From Neolewinella xylanilytica (lineage in GTDB: Bacteria > Bacteroidota > Bacteroidia > Chitinophagales > Saprospiraceae), in assembly GCF_002934605.1 (NCBI RefSeq), contig NZ_PTJC01000005.1, positions 310,001 to 374,000 of the forward strand: a stretch of 64,000 nucleotides of DNA. Reading direction: 5' to 3'. The translations under genes were made by a program, and so were the position numbers. The notes beneath the pieces were generated by a model. That model was not told the DNA's origin and did no database searches. It was given only the letters and a program-made list of their open reading frames with translations. Position 1 is the first letter of the stretch; every line of letters starts with the position of its first letter. Shown piece after piece: positions 51,883 through 60,939 of this stretch.

Positions 51883-52341
51883 ATGGCTAGTTTTTTTACC
51901 GAATTCAAGAAATTCGCCGTCAAGGGAAATATGATCGATCTGGCCGTTGGGGTCGTGATCGGGGCGAGTTTCAACAAGATTGTCGACGTACTCGTGAAGC
52001 AGGTGATCACGCCCCCCCTGGGGTACCTCACCACCGGTATCGAACTGGCTGACCTGGCCTGGGTGATCCGGGAACCGGTAACGGATTCCGCGGGAGAAGT
52101 GGTAGACCCGGGGGTGGTCATCGGCTACGGGCTTTTTCTCGAAACCTTGATCGATTTCATGATCATTGCCTTGGTGCTATTTCTCATTATCCGGGGGATC
52201 AATATCCTGCGCGAGGAAGCCGAAGACCCCGGCAACAAGACCGTCCCAACCCCGAAGGATATTCAGCTACTCACGGACATCAGGGACGAAATGCGCCGGA
52301 TGAACGACGCTCCCCAAGCGTCATCGCAGCCCCCAGCCTGA
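51883..52341 (+). CDS. mscL: Large-conductance mechanosensitive channel
   Basis: 152 residues from ATG 51883 (the frame is open upstream but overlaps the previous gene). The N-terminal FKKFAVKGNMIDLAVGVVIGASFNKIVDVLVKQVITPPLG matches the MscL TM1 pore helix (AVGVIIGxAFxxIV). The second helix is FLETLIDFMIIALVLFLIIRGIN (about 86-108), and the C-terminal cytoplasmic helix is ELLTDIRDEM-like. Length is normal. Its 3' end overlaps the convergent envelope-protein gene by 62 bp. Confidence 0.97.
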   Translation: MASFFTEFKKFAVKGNMIDLAVGVVIGASFNKIVDVLVKQVITPPLGYLTTGIELADLAWVIREPVTDSAGEVVDPGVVIGYGLFLETLIDFMIIALVLFLIIRGINILREEAEDPGNKTVPTPKDIQLLTDIRDEMRRMNDAPQASSQPPA

Positions 52342-53629
52342 TGCCGGCTACCGAGCTGTTGCCCGAGCTGAGTAGGGAAAGCAATTTGTCGGAGGCGGCA
52401 AACAGTTGAAAGCGTCCGGGGGTGGCCAGCGCGTGCAAACCGAGATTGGTCCGGATGCCGCTGCGGTGATTGAGGTTGAGGCCCACCTTCAGCCAGTCGG
52501 TGAGGGTGTACCGTCCCGTGATGGCAAAGGCGGGAACCAGTTCCCCGAGGCGATCTTCCAGCGTGAGCAGGGCGCCGGCCGTAATTTTTTCCGTGAGGTC
52601 GTATTCTCCGCCGAGAAAAATGCTGGCGGCGATGTTGCTGCGGTACGCCGTCGCGCCGCTCACGGGTTCGAGGGCCGTTACCAGGCTGTCCACCGCCCGG
52701 TCTAGGGAGACGGAATCCCGCAAGAGGTCACCGAGGATATCCAGCCCACTAAAGGTGGAGGTCCCTTCGAAACGGAGCGTCGTAATGTCCGCTTTCCAAT
52801 CGATGCCGGCACCGAGGTCGGTTGCTGAGGCGTTCAGTCGTAGCCGGTCCAGATTCACCGCCACCCCTATGTCGAAGGCGAATCCGTTGTTCGGCGTAAA
52901 GAGGTCGCCCGGCTGGAGCCGACTGGGATTGTACGTCAGGTCGAAGTCGTCGAGGGAACGAAACGCAAAGGCCCGGACGGAGTTAAGGGTCAGGTCCTTA
53001 TCCAGAGTAAGGGTGTAGTTTTCGGTACCGGTGCCGAGCTCTAGCGTTCCCCCTTCCGCCGCTTCGATACTCGATACGCCGGCGAGGTACTTCACTCGTC
53101 CGCCGATCGCGATCTGGTCGTTCACCGCGTAGCTGAAACTGGCGCCGACCTCCTGGTAACTGACGATGCCGCCCCGGGGCGCGATATCGACCGTTTGCCC
53201 GATGAAGGCAGCGTTGCCGAGGGCTACCAAGTTGATGAACGAGCGGGGGTAGTCGGCGTCGCCGTTGACCCGCAGCCGGTGGTAGAGTTGATAACCGAAA
53301 TTGCCGCGGCGGGCGGCTGCTCCGATGGTTTCGATGGAGTAGACGTCCTGGACGGCGTTCCGCTCCTCCGCGAGCCCCGCCCACGCGGCCAGGTTTAGAA
53401 TTTGTTGGCCGCCGCTTTTTACGAAGACATCGCCGTATTCCACGTTTTGCAAGCGCAAGTCGTTGGCGATCCCCGGGAGTCCGACGGTGAAGGTCGTGGG
53501 AAGGAAGTGGACCATGGCCGGATTGTGGTAGGTCGACTGCCAGCTCCCGGAAAGGAGGGGAGCGGTCAGGTTCTGCGCATCGAGGGTGGCCGCCAGCAGG
53601 AGGGGCAACAGGAGTAGGCTTTTCCGCAT
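52280..53629 (-). CDS. DUF5723-like outer membrane protein
   Basis: 449 residues with a signal peptide (about 1-18). It shows an all-beta outer membrane barrel pattern: alternating aromatic strands such as FTVGLPGIANDLRLQNVEYGDVF, NPAMVHFLPT near residue 36, and a C-terminus with VAGIRLGAAMTLGERR. The N-terminal SWQSTYHNPAM segment ('YxNPA') resembles DUF5723 proteins, Bacteroidota envelope proteins of unknown role. The gene begins 3 bp before the preceding lipoprotein's stop (53633), so the two are probably cotranscribed, and its last 62 bp overlap mscL. Confidence 0.7.
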   Translation of the reverse strand: MRKSLLLLPLLLAATLDAQNLTAPLLSGSWQSTYHNPAMVHFLPTTFTVGLPGIANDLRLQNVEYGDVFVKSGGQQILNLAAWAGLAEERNAVQDVYSIETIGAAARRGNFGYQLYHRLRVNGDADYPRSFINLVALGNAAFIGQTVDIAPRGGIVSYQEVGASFSYAVNDQIAIGGRVKYLAGVSSIEAAEGGTLELGTGTENYTLTLDKDLTLNSVRAFAFRSLDDFDLTYNPSRLQPGDLFTPNNGFAFDIGVAVNLDRLRLNASATDLGAGIDWKADITTLRFEGTSTFSGLDILGDLLRDSVSLDRAVDSLVTALEPVSGATAYRSNIAASIFLGGEYDLTEKITAGALLTLEDRLGELVPAFAITGRYTLTDWLKVGLNLNHRSGIRTNLGLHALATPGRFQLFAASDKLLSLLSSGNSSVAGIRLGAAMTLGERRSSGAFRP

Positions 53630-53632
53630 GGC

Positions 53633-55171
53633 TTATTGGTTTTGCACGTTCAGCCGGGCCCCGATCCGGACCCGCAAGGCCTGATCCTCCCGGACCCGTA
53701 CGGCCTGGGTGCCTCCCGCCGAGGTGGCGAAGGTGGTTTCCAGGATCAGGGTGGTAGCGCGCCGAATGGCGTCGAGCTGTTGACCGGTGAAGGCGATGTC
53801 GTTGGTCGTCGTCATGGTATCGGCAGCATTGCCGTCGGCATCCACGGGGCTGGCTTCGATGATGCGTAATTCGCCTTCCGTCAGATCGGCCAGTGCGGTG
53901 CCGCTCTCGTCAAAAAAGGTGCCGGTGAGCGAGAGGTCGAAGGGGATCTCGTTGTCGGTGGTCACCCGGAGGGTGGCGGCGGTGATCTCTCCGTACCGGT
54001 CGCCAAGATTGATGGGGAAGCTGTCGCGAATCCGGAAATCGTCGGCGGCGCCGTAGAGGGGCAGCTCCACGTTCACCGTGGCGTCATAACTGCTGGTATC
54101 TACCAGAAATCCGGTGACGGAGGGGTCGGCGTCCGGATTGATCAGGGCGCTGATCCGGTAATGAAGGGCGACCGGCTTGGCGGCGATCAGGTCTAGCACG
54201 TTGCTGTTCGTCTCGTCGATGATGTATTCCGTAAACTCCTGTTCGCCGGGACGTTTGGGGTAGTCGAAGGCGAATCCCTCGTCTACTACACGGCCTTCCA
54301 CCGCCAGCGTGTCTCCCGCTACCGTCGTGATATAGAGTTCGTCGATCACGGCACGGGAAGGAACGCCAAAGCTATTGCGTACGGTGACCCTGATGCGGGG
54401 CTTGACGAAAGAGATATCCCCGCCCAGGTAGTTTTCGAAGAAATCGATGCGCAAGACGTCGTCCACCCCCGCGTAGGCTTGCACGCCGAAGTATCCTTCG
54501 AGGTAAGAGAAATCGAGGTTGGAAAGCAGGGCAACGGTATTGGCACCGGGGTCGAGGGCTTGGCCGTCCGGGCCGTCAATGGCATAATTCACCGTGATCG
54601 ACCCGCTACCGAAATCGAGGTCGTAGCCGGTCAGGTCGAGCGGGGCGTCTACGTTCGTCAGGGTGGGGGGCGTACCGGAGCCGGAGTAAGCGGGAAGTTC
54701 TCCGCTGATCCGTAGGGGGGTGCCGTTGCGCGACAGGTTCGGGAAGGTGAGGGCCACCGTCACCGGGATGTCGTACGTATTCGGCAGGCTGTAGGTGAAC
54801 GCGCCCCGCTTCAGGCTGAGCACGTCAAGACGGACGTTGTTCGGCAGGGGCAGGGGGATGGTGCGCGAACGGCTGGTAATGGGTAACGGCAGGATACTCG
54901 TAAGATTCCGGAGCTGGGTAAACAAGGCTTCCCCGGTTACGGAGGGCACGGTGTCCGTGTAGTTAAAGCGGAGCAAACCGTCGGGATCAACGGTGAGGGT
55001 TACCTGCTCGTCGATTTCTCCGAGTAGCTCCGGAAGGTTTACGCGACTGTCGACCAGCGGTACGGCGTATTCGGCCTCGAGCCGGACCTCGTCCACGGTA
55101 AAGTCTTCCACCAGGTCGCTGCAGCCGGAAAACAAAGGGGGCAGGAAGAAAAGGAGTAGCAACTTTTGCAT
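53633..55171 (-). CDS. Large beta-rich lipoprotein of unknown function
   Basis: Start set at ATG 55171, which gives a lipoprotein signal with lipobox FSGC (MQKLLLLFFLPPLFSGC); 512 residues. The rest is all-beta with several immunoglobulin-like blocks (EYAVPLVDSRVNLPELLGEI, IPLPLPNNVRLDVLSLKRGAFTYSLPNTYDIPVTVALTFPNL, DDVLRIDFFENYLGG). It ends in AVRVREDQALRVRIGARLNVQNQ. I know no family. It is the first gene of a pair with the DUF5723-like barrel protein, suggesting the two work together in the outer membrane. Confidence 0.7.
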   Translation of the reverse strand: MQKLLLLFFLPPLFSGCSDLVEDFTVDEVRLEAEYAVPLVDSRVNLPELLGEIDEQVTLTVDPDGLLRFNYTDTVPSVTGEALFTQLRNLTSILPLPITSRSRTIPLPLPNNVRLDVLSLKRGAFTYSLPNTYDIPVTVALTFPNLSRNGTPLRISGELPAYSGSGTPPTLTNVDAPLDLTGYDLDFGSGSITVNYAIDGPDGQALDPGANTVALLSNLDFSYLEGYFGVQAYAGVDDVLRIDFFENYLGGDISFVKPRIRVTVRNSFGVPSRAVIDELYITTVAGDTLAVEGRVVDEGFAFDYPKRPGEQEFTEYIIDETNSNVLDLIAAKPVALHYRISALINPDADPSVTGFLVDTSSYDATVNVELPLYGAADDFRIRDSFPINLGDRYGEITAATLRVTTDNEIPFDLSLTGTFFDESGTALADLTEGELRIIEASPVDADGNAADTMTTTNDIAFTGQQLDAIRRATTLILETTFATSAGGTQAVRVREDQALRVRIGARLNVQNQ

Positions 55172-55335
55172 ATAGGTAGCGTAAGAAAGGGTACACGGGG
55201 CCGGGCGGTAGGCATCCGGCCCGGTAAAACAGGGTGCGCGCCAACTTGACATTGCCTCGGGCGTTCCCTATCTTCAGCGAAAGGGACGCCACGTTTGGCA
55301 ACGACGTTCTGACCAACACACAACACAAACACTAG

Positions 55336-56550
55336 ATGAAGAACGGAAGCTTTACGTCCCTGCACTTAAGCAATCTGGCGGATCAGGCGGAGCGCTTCAT
55401 GTTGATGACCTATGAACGCTTACCCCGTTCCCTGGTATTGCACAACGACAGCTGGGCCTTGTCGCTTGCGGCACATTCTCTGGAAATCGCCCTTCGCCGC
55501 CCGGGTGTATCCCCGGATCTACCCCACCTGGCGCGGGCCGTTGCTTTCCTGGAGGCCTGTCGCTACTGGGGGCAGGGCAGCGAGCTGCGCGGTTGGAAGG
55601 AGGTCGCCCGGGAATTCCGGGATTGGACCGGGCCGGATTACCTCAACCTACAACTCACTCTCGCTACCGTATTACCCGATGGCAGCAGCAATCTGCGCGC
55701 CGAGGTAGCCGACGTACTTTACGATGCCAAGCTCGCCCAGCGGCTGCTTTCCGGTGCCGAAGGCGCCGAACTTACCTGGCTGGAGAATCGCTACGCCCTC
55801 GATACCGGTCAGGGACCGCGGCGGGCCATGAACCGGACGGACGCCCTCGCGCAGTACCTCGATGAACTGCGGCAGGCCCGCTTCCGCGACGGGGAGCTAC
55901 GTCGGCGCTACCAGCATACCCACAGTGCGGTGTTACTGGATCTACAGAAGCTGGTCGACCGGCTCGAGCGAAAAAAACCGGGACTCCTCCCCGCTCCGGG
56001 CGAAAAGGCGAAGTCCGAGGGCGTACTGGATGGTATTGAAAACGGCCCTACCCGTCAGGCCAGTCAGACCTACTTTCGCACCATCTTCCGGAACCAAATC
56101 CAATTCAAGCGGATGGCGGATCAAAAGGCCGCGATCATGGTCAGCGTGAATGCCCTGCTGATCGGTGTGCTGATCACCTTCGTCAGCTACCGCAACTGGG
56201 CGCAAACCAGTCCCGAGATACTACTGCCGGTGGTCGTTTTTATCGCTTGCGCCTTGGCCAGTCTAGTCTACGCCCTGATCGCCTCCCGTCCGCACAGCCG
56301 TAAGGGGGAAGAAAAAAATCTGGCCTTTTACGGGACGGTGAGCAAGCTCGATCGCCAAGAATTTACCCGGCGTATGGAGGAGACGCTCCTAAACCCGGAA
56401 GCGCTCTACGGAAATTTGATCGGCGATCTCCACGGGCTGAGTCAGATCATCGATCGCAAGTATCGGTTGTTGAAAATCGCCTACAATATCTTTCTGGTCG
56501 GATTAGCTGCCAGCGTTTCCTTAGTGCTGGCGATCGTGTATCTCGTGTAG
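55336..56550 (+). CDS. Pycsar-effector-type membrane protein with degenerate HD-like domain
   Basis: 404 residues. The C-terminal part (about 245-404) is the DUF5706/pycTM domain: QIQFKRMADQKAAIMVSVNALLIGVLITFVSY, a second helix (about 297-316) and a last helix (about 382-402). In Pycsar anti-phage systems such domains insert in the membrane on cyclic cCMP/cUMP signalling and cause collapse. The N-terminal 200 residues have the helical layout of the HD domain common in these proteins, but the metal motifs are changed: LEACRYWG where HD-G is expected, and YDAKLAQ for DADL. It is probably catalytically dead. I find no cyclase gene within the window, so the signal source is open. Confidence 0.7.
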   Translation: MKNGSFTSLHLSNLADQAERFMLMTYERLPRSLVLHNDSWALSLAAHSLEIALRRPGVSPDLPHLARAVAFLEACRYWGQGSELRGWKEVAREFRDWTGPDYLNLQLTLATVLPDGSSNLRAEVADVLYDAKLAQRLLSGAEGAELTWLENRYALDTGQGPRRAMNRTDALAQYLDELRQARFRDGELRRRYQHTHSAVLLDLQKLVDRLERKKPGLLPAPGEKAKSEGVLDGIENGPTRQASQTYFRTIFRNQIQFKRMADQKAAIMVSVNALLIGVLITFVSYRNWAQTSPEILLPVVVFIACALASLVYALIASRPHSRKGEEKNLAFYGTVSKLDRQEFTRRMEETLLNPEALYGNLIGDLHGLSQIIDRKYRLLKIAYNIFLVGLAASVSLVLAIVYLV

Positions 56551-56571
56551 TAGTGCTTCGCTAATACCGGT

Positions 56572-57348
56572 TTAATCTTCCTCCCCCGCCTCGTTCTTCT
56601 GCGCTTCCAGCTCCGCCGCTTTCTCTTCCTTGCGCTTGCTCACTTTGTTGAGCAGAATCGCGGCTTTGATCAGGAAATCATCGTGGAACTGGGTGTATTC
56701 GTTGAACACCATCAGCAGGCGGGCGGCATCGTAGGCAGCCGTGCCCGGAATGATCTGGCGGGCGGCGATGGGATGCAGCCAATACTCCAGGTTGTTGGAC
56801 CGGAGGTAGGCCCGGTCGGTATTGAAGTTGATCACCCGCGCCAGCTTATTCAGGCTGAAGAGGTAGTCGGTTTCCCGGTTCAGGTCCTTCTGAATGTCGA
56901 TGATGTTCGTCCAGTTGAACCGGACGCCACTGCGCTCGCAGAGGAAGATGTCGCGCCGGCCGTCGAACACGATCATATCCTGGAAACGATACTTATTCAG
57001 GTTCTTGTTGAGAAAATTCCGGATAGCGTTCTTGGTCGAGCGCAGGTTGCGGAACGCGAACTGCAGGTCGTTTTCGCTCAGGCGAAAATCCTCATGATAG
57101 GGGTAGCGGCGGTTCGTCCGCATATTCAGTACTTCCCGGACGCGGCGGACCGTATGACCCAGCTCGTCCGTCTCGGCGTAGACATCCACGATGTCCACGT
57201 TAGCTTGGTTGATCCAGCTTTCCAGGAATATTTTGTTGGAGCCTCTTTCAAAAACCAGTAGAGCAATCTCGCTGATTGCGTAAAAGTTTGGATAGCCGCC
57301 GTATATGTTCCCGTACTTTAACTCTAAAAAGGCGATGTTCTCGTTCAC
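56572..57348 (-). CDS. Uncharacterised protein, possibly exonuclease-like
   Basis: 258 residues. The start IAFLELKYGNIYGGYPNFYAISEIALLVFERG has a rough DnaQ-like shape (acidic residue, 'EIA' motif), and later IVFDGRRDIFLCERSGVRF and PGTAAYDAARLLMVFNEY recall the other exonuclease motifs. However, the usual DxE is LELK here. The C-terminal 30 residues are a charged coiled coil (KVSKRKEEKAAELEAQKNE). I treat the family as unproven. It is convergent with the pycTM gene, with a gap of only 21 bp, which may be chance or a two-gene locus. Confidence 0.55.
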   Translation of the reverse strand: MNENIAFLELKYGNIYGGYPNFYAISEIALLVFERGSNKIFLESWINQANVDIVDVYAETDELGHTVRRVREVLNMRTNRRYPYHEDFRLSENDLQFAFRNLRSTKNAIRNFLNKNLNKYRFQDMIVFDGRRDIFLCERSGVRFNWTNIIDIQKDLNRETDYLFSLNKLARVINFNTDRAYLRSNNLEYWLHPIAARQIIPGTAAYDAARLLMVFNEYTQFHDDFLIKAAILLNKVSKRKEEKAAELEAQKNEAGEED

Positions 57349-57627
57349 GGTCTGAGGTTAAGTCAATCAATAATGGGTTTCCCGTCGTAAAAATCATGCA
57401 GGATAAGGCGTATTCAAAGATACGTCTTCCTGAGTAAAGGCCTGCCTCCCCCAAACGTTCAACTTCCATCGGGTTGGCCGCGCCCCGGCGGGCTAACGGC
57501 AAATTAAGGTGGTGTCAGGGCGATTTCTAAGGGTGCCGGAATGGTTAAACCACCGGGGCGGGGGGATTATTGTTGCCGCCTTTCCCTAACAATACCGAAA
57601 CGATCGACCCGCCGCCACCGGGCATCC

Positions 57628-58743
57628 TTATTTCCACAGGCGGTCTACGAAACGGCCGTTTTCATAGATAATTTCCCCGTCGGCAAACACCCTTCCACCA
57701 GCGCGCATATTGGCGATCATGTCCCAGTGCACCGAGCTCGAGTTTCGTCCCCCGGCCTGGGCATAGCTCTGCCCTACGGCCATGTGAACGGTTCCACCGA
57801 TCTTCTCGTCAAAGAGGATTTGCTTACTGAAGCGGTCGATGTCGTAATTCGTCCCGATAGCCGCCTCGCCGAAGCGCCGCGTTCCGTCGATGGCGAAGGT
57901 TTCGTCCAGCACTTCCTGCCCGCTCTCCGCCCGCCACGACTGTATTTCTCCATCTTTTACTTCCAGGCTAACCCCCTTGACCTCTACGCCGTTACGAATA
58001 GCCGGGTAGTCGAAGTAGATGTGGCCGTTCACGGAATCTTCCTCCGGACTGGTGTACACCTCCCCGCTAGGCATATTCGTCTGGCCGTCGCTATTGATCC
58101 AGGTACGCCCGTTGGTGGTAAAGTGGATATCGCTGCGGTCGTTGAGGTATCGGAAGGAGGTGCAGCTATTCAGGTGATCCACCACCCGCTGTTGCCGGTC
58201 GCGTACGCCCAGCCAGGCGGCTTTGGGGTCGGCTTCGTTCAGCTTACAGGCGTTAAAGACGAAGGCGGTGTATTCCTTTTCACTCATACCCGCCTCCTCG
58301 GCCAGGGCCGGGGTAGGATAGATGCACATGCTGCGCTTCAGCCGTCGGTCGGCGGTACGCGCGAAGTAGGTGTCGTGCATGGGTTTGAACGCTTCCCGCC
58401 GCGCTGCCTTTAACTCCGGGGAGGGGTCCGGTTCGCGAAGATCGAAGGGGGCGCTCACGTAGATATACGCCTCGAATTCGTCCATCGCCCGTTTTTGGAG
58501 GGTGGGCAGGTAAGCGAACTGCTCCGGGCTGCCGTACTCCCGCATGGCCGCCGCCTGCCCCCGCGTAGTGAGGGATACTTCGAGGTTGCCCCCGGCCTTC
58601 AGGGTCTCCCGGTACAGCGCATCGATCAGCGGCTCGGCCAGCGTGGTCGAGTTGACGAAAAGCCGCTCCCCGGGCTGCAGGCTCACGCAGTAGTTGACGA
58701 GGAGGCGGGCGTATTTATCGAGGTATTCGGTTTGGGGCATCAT
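57628..58743 (-). CDS. M29-family aminopeptidase
   Basis: 371 residues, the usual length of the family. M29 (thermophilic aminopeptidase, AmpS/T) enzymes use two metal ions bound by conserved Glu, His and Asp. Visible blocks are NMPSGEVYTSPEEDSVNGHIYFD (about 226-248), EAAIGTNYDIDRFSKQILFDEKIGGTVHMAVGQSYAQAGG (about 292-331) and SVHWDMIANMRAGGRVFADGEIIYENG (about 335-361). The second methionine is an equally possible start. It is a cytoplasmic enzyme with broad peptide specificity. No neighbours suggest a pathway. Confidence 0.92.
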   Translation of the reverse strand: MMPQTEYLDKYARLLVNYCVSLQPGERLFVNSTTLAEPLIDALYRETLKAGGNLEVSLTTRGQAAAMREYGSPEQFAYLPTLQKRAMDEFEAYIYVSAPFDLREPDPSPELKAARREAFKPMHDTYFARTADRRLKRSMCIYPTPALAEEAGMSEKEYTAFVFNACKLNEADPKAAWLGVRDRQQRVVDHLNSCTSFRYLNDRSDIHFTTNGRTWINSDGQTNMPSGEVYTSPEEDSVNGHIYFDYPAIRNGVEVKGVSLEVKDGEIQSWRAESGQEVLDETFAIDGTRRFGEAAIGTNYDIDRFSKQILFDEKIGGTVHMAVGQSYAQAGGRNSSSVHWDMIANMRAGGRVFADGEIIYENGRFVDRLWK

Positions 58744-58988
58744 CGGGCTAAAATCGGTTCGCGTGGGTAACGGGTGGAAGGAGGGGAGGTGCGAAGGTAA
58801 TTCCTGTTCCTCCGCCGTTGCCCCATGCGCTCAGAACGGGGGGCGGTCTAGCTTCGTTCTTCCCCCTCTGGAAGCCAGGGGCCCATACGAGGCGGGTAGA
58901 ACTGTTTCCTAATTTCCAGGGCCAAACGATCACCGCTGCCAAACTCCTGTTCGATTACGGCATTACGCTAGCGACGAATCGTACGACC

Positions 58989-59702
58989 ATGTCATTCCTG
59001 ACCGCCCAATGGCGAAAGCTGATCTTCGCGAACTACCCCGTGGACGCAAAGGTCCTGTTACCTTACCTGCCCGCCCACACCGAACTGGATACCTGGAACG
59101 GTCACCCGTACGTCAGTCTCATCGGATTTCTGTTTCGGGACGTCCGCCTGTTGCGGCTCAGGATTCCGTTTCACGTCACCTTCGAAGAAGTTAATCTGCG
59201 TTTTTACGTGCGCCGGCGCGCGGGAAACGGCGAATGGCGCCGGGGAGTGGTTTTCATTAAGGAGATCGTCCCTAAGCCAGCCATCACGTTTGTGGCGAAT
59301 ACCCTCTACGGGGAGGCCTACGAAACCCGACCCATGCACCACCGCTGGGCCGAAACCGCCGTTCACCAGCACGTAGAATACAATTGGCGGATAGGCACCC
59401 GCTGGCAAACCCTGGCCGCGACGGCGGACAAGCACCCGGCTGATATCGAAACCGGCAGTGAGGCAGAATTCATCACCGAGCACTACTGGGGCTACTCCAA
59501 AAGCTCCGCCACGAAGACTACCGAATATGAGGTTACCCACCCCCGCTGGCAGCAAGCCTCCGTCTCCGATTACCGCATCGATGTCGACTTCGCCCTCAAT
59601 TACGGCCCCCGCTTCGCTTTCCTGAACGACCGCACCCCCGATTCCGTCTTCCTGGCCGAAGGTTCTCCCATCACCATTGAGGGAAAGCGCACTATCGCCT
59701 AA
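58989..59702 (+). CDS. YqjF family protein (DUF2071)
   Basis: 237 residues from ATG 58989; the frame is open back to 58818 but without start-like context. LTAQWRKLIFANYPVDAKVLLPYLPAHTELDTWNGHPYVSLIGFLFRDVRL at the N-terminus, followed by FEEVNLRFYVRRRAGNGEWRRGVVFIKEIVP, is the typical YqjF/DUF2071 pattern. These are beta-sandwich proteins of unknown activity, often near redox or lipid genes. The length is normal. It is divergent from the M29 gene, with a 245 bp spacer of no clear content. Confidence 0.88.
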   Translation: MSFLTAQWRKLIFANYPVDAKVLLPYLPAHTELDTWNGHPYVSLIGFLFRDVRLLRLRIPFHVTFEEVNLRFYVRRRAGNGEWRRGVVFIKEIVPKPAITFVANTLYGEAYETRPMHHRWAETAVHQHVEYNWRIGTRWQTLAATADKHPADIETGSEAEFITEHYWGYSKSSATKTTEYEVTHPRWQQASVSDYRIDVDFALNYGPRFAFLNDRTPDSVFLAEGSPITIEGKRTIA

Positions 59703-59804
59703 ATCTAAATAAGGCCCCAACCCTTCAGTTTGCCCCCGATAAGCCCCTGCATTCGCTATAAGCCCATCCTCCGTTCGGGAGCGTAGCAACCGACCCTACC
59801 CTCC

Positions 59805-59831
59805 CTAAAAGACTAGAAAACTAAAAGACTA
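59805..59831. repeat. CTAAAAGACTA repeat pair
   Basis: Two copies of CTAAAAGACTA (59805-59815 and 59821-59831) lie just before the stop of the DUF2306 gene. The same short element recurs three times at 60875-60923. Confidence 0.85.
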
Positions 59832-60641
59832 AAAAACCCCCACAATCCCCGGCCCCCAAAACTCCTTAGTAAAGAAGTAAGTAGCCAACACCAAAAAGGC
59901 CGTAGTCAGATAGACCATCACGATGCTCCCCACTTTGGCCCAACGCCCCCGCAGGATGTCCCGGCGTCCGATAAATACCTCCGCCACGAGCAAATTCGGC
60001 AGGTAAAACCAGAAGTCCATAAAGTAATCGAAGGGACCGCGGAACAACTGCGTATGGCCCACCCCGTCCGTAACCAGAAACCAAAACCCGTAATCCATCC
60101 GGTACAACCACGATCCGATGGCGAGGGCAAATAGCCGAATGCCCCAGGCGCGATGTTTGTCCATACGGCCGGTGCGGGCGTAACGAATCGTTTGTACTGC
60201 CGCCAGACCGGTAAGCACCCCGTAGCCCGCAAAGGCAACATCCATCAGCCACCCGCCGATGGTCCCCTTCACGAAGATGAAACTCAGCCCACCTACCGCC
60301 GTGAGCATGGCTGCAAAAACATACACCCTCCCCAGCCACCGGTGTGCCGCCGGATACTTGACACGAATGCGGGTCACCAACTGAATGCACCCCAGCACCA
60401 GAATAATGCCCCCCGCCGCAAAGTGCAATCCGATCCCCACCGTTGCCGAGCGCGTGTTCACATCGTACAGCCCCGGCAACACCTCGTTCCACTGCTCGGA
60501 ATTTCCGAACAGCAAACCGAGAAAGTAAAAGCAGAGAATGTATACCCCGAAGATCACCGCGCTGATCCATACCGTACCCACCAGTACCCGCCCCGCGATC
60601 TGCAGTTGCCGGTCGGCCGACGTGTAGGTGGTAGGGGTCAT
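59829..60641 (-). CDS. DUF2306 membrane protein
   Basis: About 270 residues from ATG 60641 (MTPTTYTS; 21 bp after an alternative ATG at 60662). Six or seven transmembrane helices run to the end. Conserved DUF2306 features are HFAAGGIILVLGCIQLVTRIRVKYPAAHRWLGRVYVFAAML (about 73-113) with the AxHRxxGRxY motif, and DKHRAWGIRLFALAIGSWLYRM (about 161-182). The family has no known biochemical role. A stretch of five repeated short elements lies between it and hflX. Confidence 0.85.
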   Translation of the reverse strand: MTPTTYTSADRQLQIAGRVLVGTVWISAVIFGVYILCFYFLGLLFGNSEQWNEVLPGLYDVNTRSATVGIGLHFAAGGIILVLGCIQLVTRIRVKYPAAHRWLGRVYVFAAMLTAVGGLSFIFVKGTIGGWLMDVAFAGYGVLTGLAAVQTIRYARTGRMDKHRAWGIRLFALAIGSWLYRMDYGFWFLVTDGVGHTQLFRGPFDYFMDFWFYLPNLLVAEVFIGRRDILRGRWAKVGSIVMVYLTTAFLVLATYFFTKEFWGPGIVGVF

Positions 60642-60874
60642 GAAGGCATTGCTTACCCACACAATTTAGGCATGATAGGTCTGAGTTGGATACACTTCGG
60701 CCACTAACGTACAAACGGGTCAGAACCGCATTTCTTGGGGGGTAAGCAAATCTGCGAAAATCTGTGCCCTAGCGTAGCGATCCGCGAGGTGAAGCCGATC
60801 CGTGTTAAACCACGAGCCGCAGGCGAGCATCCCCATCCCCACCGGGAGCGCAGCGACCGGCAAGTGCCACGCGA

Positions 60875-60923
60875 CTAAAAGACTACCCCCTAAAAGACTA
60901 AAAAACTACCCCCTAAAAGACTA
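60875..60923. repeat. Three CTAAAAGACTA repeats
   Basis: Copies at 60875-60885, 60890-60900 and 60913-60923, separated by CCCC-type spacers, followed by GCGAGCGCAGCGAGC. They lie in the spacer before the hflX stop and look like a short intergenic repeat family also seen at 59.8 kb and 3.3 kb. Confidence 0.85.
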
Positions 60924-60939
60924 AGCGAGCGCAGCGAGC

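Noticed and set aside
55336-57348. Complete Pycsar system
   Set aside because: No nucleotide cyclase is encoded in the neighbourhood; only the effector domain is present.
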